Shown: positions 60,631 to 64,000 of the stretch, piece after piece
Numbering within the stretch: the first letter of the stretch is position 1
Layout of the letters: each line of letters opens with the position of its first letter
From: an uncultured Bacteroidia bacterium
GTDB lineage: Bacteria; Bacteroidota; Bacteroidia; Bacteroidales; F082
Reading direction: 5' to 3'
Assembly: GCA_902785755.1 (NCBI GenBank)
Contig: CACZZO010000005.1
Span: forward strand, 1 to 64,000
Length of the DNA stretch: 64,000 nucleotides
Made by a program: the position numbers and the translations under genes
Notes under the pieces: generated by a model
What the model was told of the DNA's origin: nothing
What the model saw: the letters and a program-made list of their open reading frames with translations, nothing else
Databases searched by the model: none

Positions 60631-61466
60631 CAGAAAAGTGAGGTTTGAGGGTTGTTCGCTACCGCATCAATGCGCTTCTTGGCCAATTTGTAATAGTCTT
60701 CCTCCAACTCAAAGCCATAAACATTCATGCCGAATTGCAATCCTGCCACCATTTCGGTGCCAGAGCCAACAAACGGAACCAACAGATTGCCGCCTTTTAC
60801 TCCGCACAGTGTAAGAATCCTTTCAGCAATCCGAATCGGTTTTTGAGTGGGATGACTTCCAAATTGCATTTCTTCCTTGCTTTTGTTGTTGGGAATATCC
60901 CACACCGTACGCATTTGTTTGCCTCTTTCTTTGAGCAAGTCGCAGGGTAGGCTGTATTCTTTTGAGGCTTCGTAGTTGAAAACATAGTTGCGATGTTTCG
61001 CGTCCCCTTTATGTACCCACAAAATTGTTTCGTGGCTTGCCGTCAGCCTTCTGCCCGAAAGGTTTGGAAACGAGTTTCGTTTGTACCAAACTACTTCGTT
61101 AATGATTTCCAACCCAATTAGTTGACAACAAACATTCACGAAGCCCGCATTATGGTAGGTCGAATGAATCCAAATCGAACCTGTAGGTTTGATGACTCGT
61201 TTCAGTTCTTTCAGCCAGTTATAAGTCTGCTGAAACGAATCGTTTTGCGAAAGCAAGTCCCACATCTCACTCGTGAGTTTCCAATCACCGCCAAAACCTT
61301 GCAGTTTCTTGTTCTCGTCGTAACTCCAGTTCTTTGTGGTCGAAGCCCCGTAAGGTGGGTCAACAATACAAACATCGAAAAAATCATTCTGCAAAGTGGG
61401 TAATGCGGAAAAAACATCTGCATTTTGCAGGTTGACATTTGGAGTTATGTGGTTTTCAAAAAACAT
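60630..61466 (-). CDS. Beta-class N6-adenine/N4-cytosine DNA methyltransferase
   Basis: The 278-residue protein has the catalytic motif first (CIVDPPYGAS, about 32-41) and the SAM-binding motif last (LVPFVGSGTEMVAGL, about 234), the beta-class order. LKRVIKPTGSIWIHS and PTQKPIRIAERIL are typical. With the Dam-type enzyme it forms a two-methyltransferase pair similar in layout to DpnM plus DpnA, or one enzyme for each strand of an asymmetric site. A minus-strand promoter box (TACTTTTG, 61489-61496) drives both, separate from the C/endonuclease promoter. Confidence 0.92.
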   Translation of the reverse strand: MFFENHITPNVNLQNADVFSALPTLQNDFFDVCIVDPPYGASTTKNWSYDENKKLQGFGGDWKLTSEMWDLLSQNDSFQQTYNWLKELKRVIKPTGSIWIHSTYHNAGFVNVCCQLIGLEIINEVVWYKRNSFPNLSGRRLTASHETILWVHKGDAKHRNYVFNYEASKEYSLPCDLLKERGKQMRTVWDIPNNKSKEEMQFGSHPTQKPIRIAERILTLCGVKGGNLLVPFVGSGTEMVAGLQFGMNVYGFELEEDYYKLAKKRIDAVANNPQTSLF

Positions 61467-61488
61467 ACATCAGATTCGTATTTTGATG

Positions 61489-61496
61489 CAAAAGTA
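61489..61496 (-). promoter_or_regulatory. -7 promoter box (TACTTTTG) of the two methyltransferase genes
   Basis: The minus strand reads TACTTTTGCA 22 bases before the ATG at 61466. Confidence 0.6.
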
Positions 61497-61539
61497 CAAA
61501 AAATATGCGGTTGAATACCTATTACCGAACTCACTGTCG

Positions 61540-61833
61540 TCAAATCATCTTCTCCACATTCCACGAAAAAGCCCTCAGTCCCAAATCCGGGGTCTTGAGG
61601 TCTTTTTCGTGAAGTTGGTTCATAATGCCGTCGACGGTCTCGTCGGGGACGATGCTGATGATGGCGTTGTTCAAGGTCGGCCAGGCGTGGGTGCCGTAGT
61701 GCGGCTCGCCGGTGTTGCTGCCGTGGCCTTTGATTTCGTTCCACTCGGTGAAGCCCTTCACGCCATTGTCGTTCAGCACTTTGGCGATTTCGTCGTAGTA
61801 GGCTTGGTTGTATGTAATCAGTATTGCTTTCAT
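61540..61833 (-). CDS. P-II-like transporter-associated protein (PG0541 type)
   Basis: From the ATG at 61833 the product is 97 residues (KAILITYNQAYYDEIAKVL, then EWNEIKGHG and NAIISIVPDETVDGIMNQL). This is the ferredoxin-like pattern of the PG0541-type proteins found next to RND efflux genes in Bacteroidota. It is related to nitrogen regulatory P-II proteins but lacks the long T-loop. It probably follows the RND gene in the same leftward unit. A four-helix-bundle gene lies between them. Confidence 0.72.
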   Translation of the reverse strand: MKAILITYNQAYYDEIAKVLNDNGVKGFTEWNEIKGHGSNTGEPHYGTHAWPTLNNAIISIVPDETVDGIMNQLHEKDLKTPDLGLRAFSWNVEKMI

Positions 61834-61840
61834 TTTTTTG

Positions 61841-61872
61841 AGCTTTAAGCTATAAGCCATAAGCTGTAAGCT
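61841..61872. repeat. Octamer-type repeat (AGCTTTAAGCTATAAGCC type), left of the four-helix gene
   Basis: Imperfect tandem units: AAGCTATAAGCCATAAGCTGTAAGCT-like. The complementary strand matches the repeat at 62315-62349, so the two flank the four-helix-bundle gene in inverted orientation. Confidence 0.6.
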
Positions 61873-61906
61873 TGGTGCCTCATTAACCTATGGCTTATTC
61901 GTTTAT

Positions 61907-62260
61907 TCATAAATGTAATGTTTCTATGAGTTTGCCTAACATGGCTTTGATTTCTTTGACTTCTTTTTCGAGTTTTATTGTATCAGATTCCTTCAAAAAA
62001 CCTAAATCAAATGAGAGTCTTAATTCTTCCTCCACTTCAGATGCTGAACCTGCAGCTATGTTGAGGAAATGAGCAAATTCAGCGTCGCTTCTTCGTCCGC
62101 ATCCTTCAGCAATGTTAATTGGAATTGAGGTGCTTGCCCTACGAAGTTGAGAAGTCATGCCGAACAACTCTTCCTTGGGAAAACTCTTTGTTTGTTTGTA
62201 AACATCAAGAGCAAATTGATGCCCTCTTTGCCAAACAATATAATTATGAAAATCTCTCAT
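61907..62260 (-). CDS. Four-helix bundle protein (TIGR02436, S23-like)
   Basis: The 117-residue protein matches the four-helix-bundle family first seen in 23S rRNA intervening sequences: NYIVWQRGHQFALDVYKQT, FGMTSQLRRASTSIPINIAEG and AEFAHFLNIAAGSASEVEEEL. The function of free-standing members is unknown. It is flanked by two octamer repeats in inverted orientation and sits within what looks like an RND/PG0541 unit, so it may be a small mobile insertion. Confidence 0.88.
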   Translation of the reverse strand: MRDFHNYIVWQRGHQFALDVYKQTKSFPKEELFGMTSQLRRASTSIPINIAEGCGRRSDAEFAHFLNIAAGSASEVEEELRLSFDLGFLKESDTIKLEKEVKEIKAMLGKLIETLHL

Positions 62261-62314
62261 TTATCAATTTATCACTTTATTAAAATTATAAAACCTTCAT
62301 ATTCAGTTGAATCC

Positions 62315-62349
62315 AAGCTTATTGCTTACTGCTTATAGCTTACAGCTTA
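62315..62349. repeat. Octamer-type repeat (GCTTATTGCTTACTGCTTATA type) at the RND stop codon
   Basis: Units GCTTATT, GCTTACT, GCTTATA, GCTTACA, GCTTA. The last unit supplies the RND stop codon (read leftward as TAA), so the repeat replaced or created the end of that gene. Confidence 0.6.
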
Positions 62350-64000
62350 ACGAATGTTTTCAGTTTTGGTAAGTGCTTCCTCGGCTTTTCTCTTTTTCCT
62401 CCTCACCGCACGAGTCTCCAACGAGCAATAAAGCGCAGGGATTAATAATAAGGTAATTAATGTGGATACCGTCAAGCCCCAGGCCACGGTGATGCCCAAG
62501 GCGTTCCACATCTCGGCTCCTTCGCCGCGACCGATGGCCATGGGAATCATACCCAAAACGGTCGTCAGGGTGGTCATCAAAATGGGGCGCAGACGCGAGC
62601 GGGCGGCCTTCACGGTGGCTTCTTTTACCTCGATGCCGCGCTCTTCGAGCAGGGTGGTGTAGTCGATGAGGACGATACCGTTTTTCACGACGATACCCAT
62701 CAGAATCAGGATGCCGACGAAGGCCATTGCGCCCAAGGCGGTGTTGGTGGCCCACAGACCGAGCAAAACGCCAGTGAAGGTGAACGGCACGGAGAACATG
62801 ATGACGAAAGGCTTCATCAGGTTCTCGAACTGCGAGGCCATCACAATGTAAACCAAGATGATGATGAGTACGAGCAGGGTGAGCAGGTCGCCGAACATCT
62901 CTTGTTGGGTTTCGTAGTCGCCGGCGATTTTGGTCATGATTTCGGCGGGGATTTCAGTGTCGTCGATGACCTCCTCGCAAATCTTGACCACATCACTCAG
63001 CACCATGCCCTTGCCGACGACGGCGGTGACGCTGACCATGCGCTCACGGTCCTTACGTTGGATTTGGGGCGGGGTCAATGATTCGACCACCTCGCCGAGG
63101 TCGCCGACGCGGACGGGCTGGCCGTAGCTGTTGTAAATCTTGATGTCTTCGATGTCTTCCACGCTTTGGCGGAACTCGGGGGCGTAGCGCACGCGGATGT
63201 CGTACTCCTCGCCGTCTTCGCGATAATAGGAACCTACCGAGCCGTTGATGCGGTTCTTGACGTAGGTGGCCGCCGTGGTGCTGTTTAGACCGTTCAAAGC
63301 CAGCTTTTCACGGTCGAAATCCACTTGATACTCAGGCGTGTACTCGTCGCGGCCTACAATGACTTGCAGAATACCACGGTCGCGGAGTTTTTGCGCGATG
63401 TCGTTGGCCACGCGGTCGGTGGTGTTGAAATCGTAGCCGTAAACCTCCACCTGCACGGTGCTCATGCCACCCATGCCGCCACCGCCTTCATTGACGTTGG
63501 CCTTCTTGATTTCGGGCATGGCGTTGAGTTTGGCGCGAATCTCGTCGGCCACTTCGCTGGTCTTGCGCAAGCCCGCCTTGCGGCGCTCGGTTTTCGTGCC
63601 CAAACGCAGGTTGAACGACATGATGTGCGTGCCGTTGTTTCGCATCGAGGCAAAGGCATTATCGGAGTCGGCTTGGCCGAAACTGTAGTTACAAATCTTC
63701 ACTTCGGGGATGGCCATGAAGTCCTCGGCGAGGCTCTTGGCAAGGGCACCCGTCACGTTTTGTCCCGTGCCCGTCGGCAGCTCGATATTGATGCTCAAAC
63801 GGCCTTCGTCCATCTTGGGCATCATCTCGGTCTTCAAGGTCGGGGCAAGGAAAACAACAGAAAGGACAAACAGTCCCAACATGCCGAAAATGACCACTTT
63901 ACGATGGTTGACGCACCAATTGATAAGTTTGGCGTAGCCATTGCTGATGCTGTCCAAAGCCTTGTTGATGGGACGGAAAATGGCCTTGTGGAACTTGCTT
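62347..64000 (-). CDS. RND efflux transporter, C-terminal part; continues past the right edge
   Basis: The frame is open to base 64000; a nominal start at 63957 is an internal TTG (Leu) codon preceded by in-frame SKFHKAIFRPINKA. About 551 residues are present. They include the second porter region (EMMPKMDEGRLSINIELPTG, NRINGSVGSYYREDGEEYDI) and the C-terminal membrane bundle (LLVLIIILVYIVMASQFENL, FAVPFTFTG-like, GIVVKNGIVLIDYTTLLEERG, PILMTTLTTVLGMIPMA). It is an AcrB/MexB-type inner-membrane pump. The basic tail (RAVRRKKRKAEEALTK) ends at the octamer repeat. Confidence 0.92.
   Translation of the reverse strand, partial: SKFHKAIFRPINKALDSISNGYAKLINWCVNHRKVVIFGMLGLFVLSVVFLAPTLKTEMMPKMDEGRLSINIELPTGTGQNVTGALAKSLAEDFMAIPEVKICNYSFGQADSDNAFASMRNNGTHIMSFNLRLGTKTERRKAGLRKTSEVADEIRAKLNAMPEIKKANVNEGGGGMGGMSTVQVEVYGYDFNTTDRVANDIAQKLRDRGILQVIVGRDEYTPEYQVDFDREKLALNGLNSTTAATYVKNRINGSVGSYYREDGEEYDIRVRYAPEFRQSVEDIEDIKIYNSYGQPVRVGDLGEVVESLTPPQIQRKDRERMVSVTAVVGKGMVLSDVVKICEEVIDDTEIPAEIMTKIAGDYETQQEMFGDLLTLLVLIIILVYIVMASQFENLMKPFVIMFSVPFTFTGVLLGLWATNTALGAMAFVGILILMGIVVKNGIVLIDYTTLLEERGIEVKEATVKAARSRLRPILMTTLTTVLGMIPMAIGRGEGAEMWNALGITVAWGLTVSTLITLLLIPALYCSLETRAVRRKKRKAEEALTKTENIR

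Overview
The window reads as chromosomal DNA of a Bacteroidales bacterium (phylum Bacteroidota), probably from a gut or rumen metagenome. Most genes are preceded by the Bacteroidota -7 box (TAnnTTTG, usually TATTTTTG, TACTTTTG or TACCTTTG) and lack Shine-Dalgarno sites. Two large secreted proteins end in type IX secretion (T9SS) sorting domains. The window also has the AAA-ATPase/PD-(D/E)XK proteins, RarA, PepE, tandem CPA2 antiporters and RND/PG0541-type genes common in that group. No rRNA is present, so I do not name a genus. The first ~530 bases look different: a Bacteroidota C69 peptidase runs in frame into a clostridial-looking YbbR-like segment, followed by a membrane-protein gene with a strong AAAGGAG ribosome site. 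This is probably an assembly chimera.

Layout. 1-2.3 kb: chimeric end, then a STAS-like/HATPase regulatory pair. 2.5-8 kb: rarA, an EcsC-like gene, a candidate small RNA, tRNA-Glu and tRNA-Arg with their terminators, pepE, a TerB-like gene. 8-12.4 kb: a calcium P-type ATPase, then an accessory patch in which a frameshifted Abi-family gene and a very short terminated RNA lie between two ~170-190 bp promoter-bearing direct repeats, followed by a ~155 nt multibranched RNA candidate with a 9-bp pseudoknot. 12.4-20 kb: a 1193-residue T9SS GH123/DUF4091-like protein, a lipoprotein, carbamate kinase, a phosphopantetheinyl transferase and an acyl-CoA synthetase. 20-38 kb: three paralogous AAA-ATPase-like/PD-(D/E)XK proteins interspersed with a SNF2 helicase, an AlbA_2 protein, a type III restriction-modification remnant, two tandem CPA2 antiporters and topoisomerase III. 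38-44 kb: leftward genes for NAD salvage (pncB), phosphate transport (DUF47-PiT-DUF47), an EamA transporter and an agmatinase-family enzyme. 44-57.5 kb: a YycJ-like hydrolase, a cluster of DnaA-box-like motifs, a coiled-coil lipoprotein, a sigma-54-type response regulator convergent with a hybrid histidine kinase, a second T9SS protein, a MNT gene with a truncated HEPN partner, a 5'-nucleotidase, a mutarotase, a VOC protein, an ABC-F ATPase and Bcp. 57.5-61.5 kb: an AT-rich restriction-modification island (controller, endonuclease, two N6-adenine methyltransferases). 61.5-64 kb: a P-II-like protein, a four-helix-bundle gene and the 3' part of an RND efflux pump.

How the genes work together: the core housekeeping operons are ordinary. 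The interest lies in the accessory patches. One intact restriction-modification system, one type III remnant, one broken Abi gene and one broken MNT/HEPN pair show repeated gain and decay of defence genes. The 10.9-12.4 kb stretch carries at least two RNA-like elements that the protein genes do not explain.
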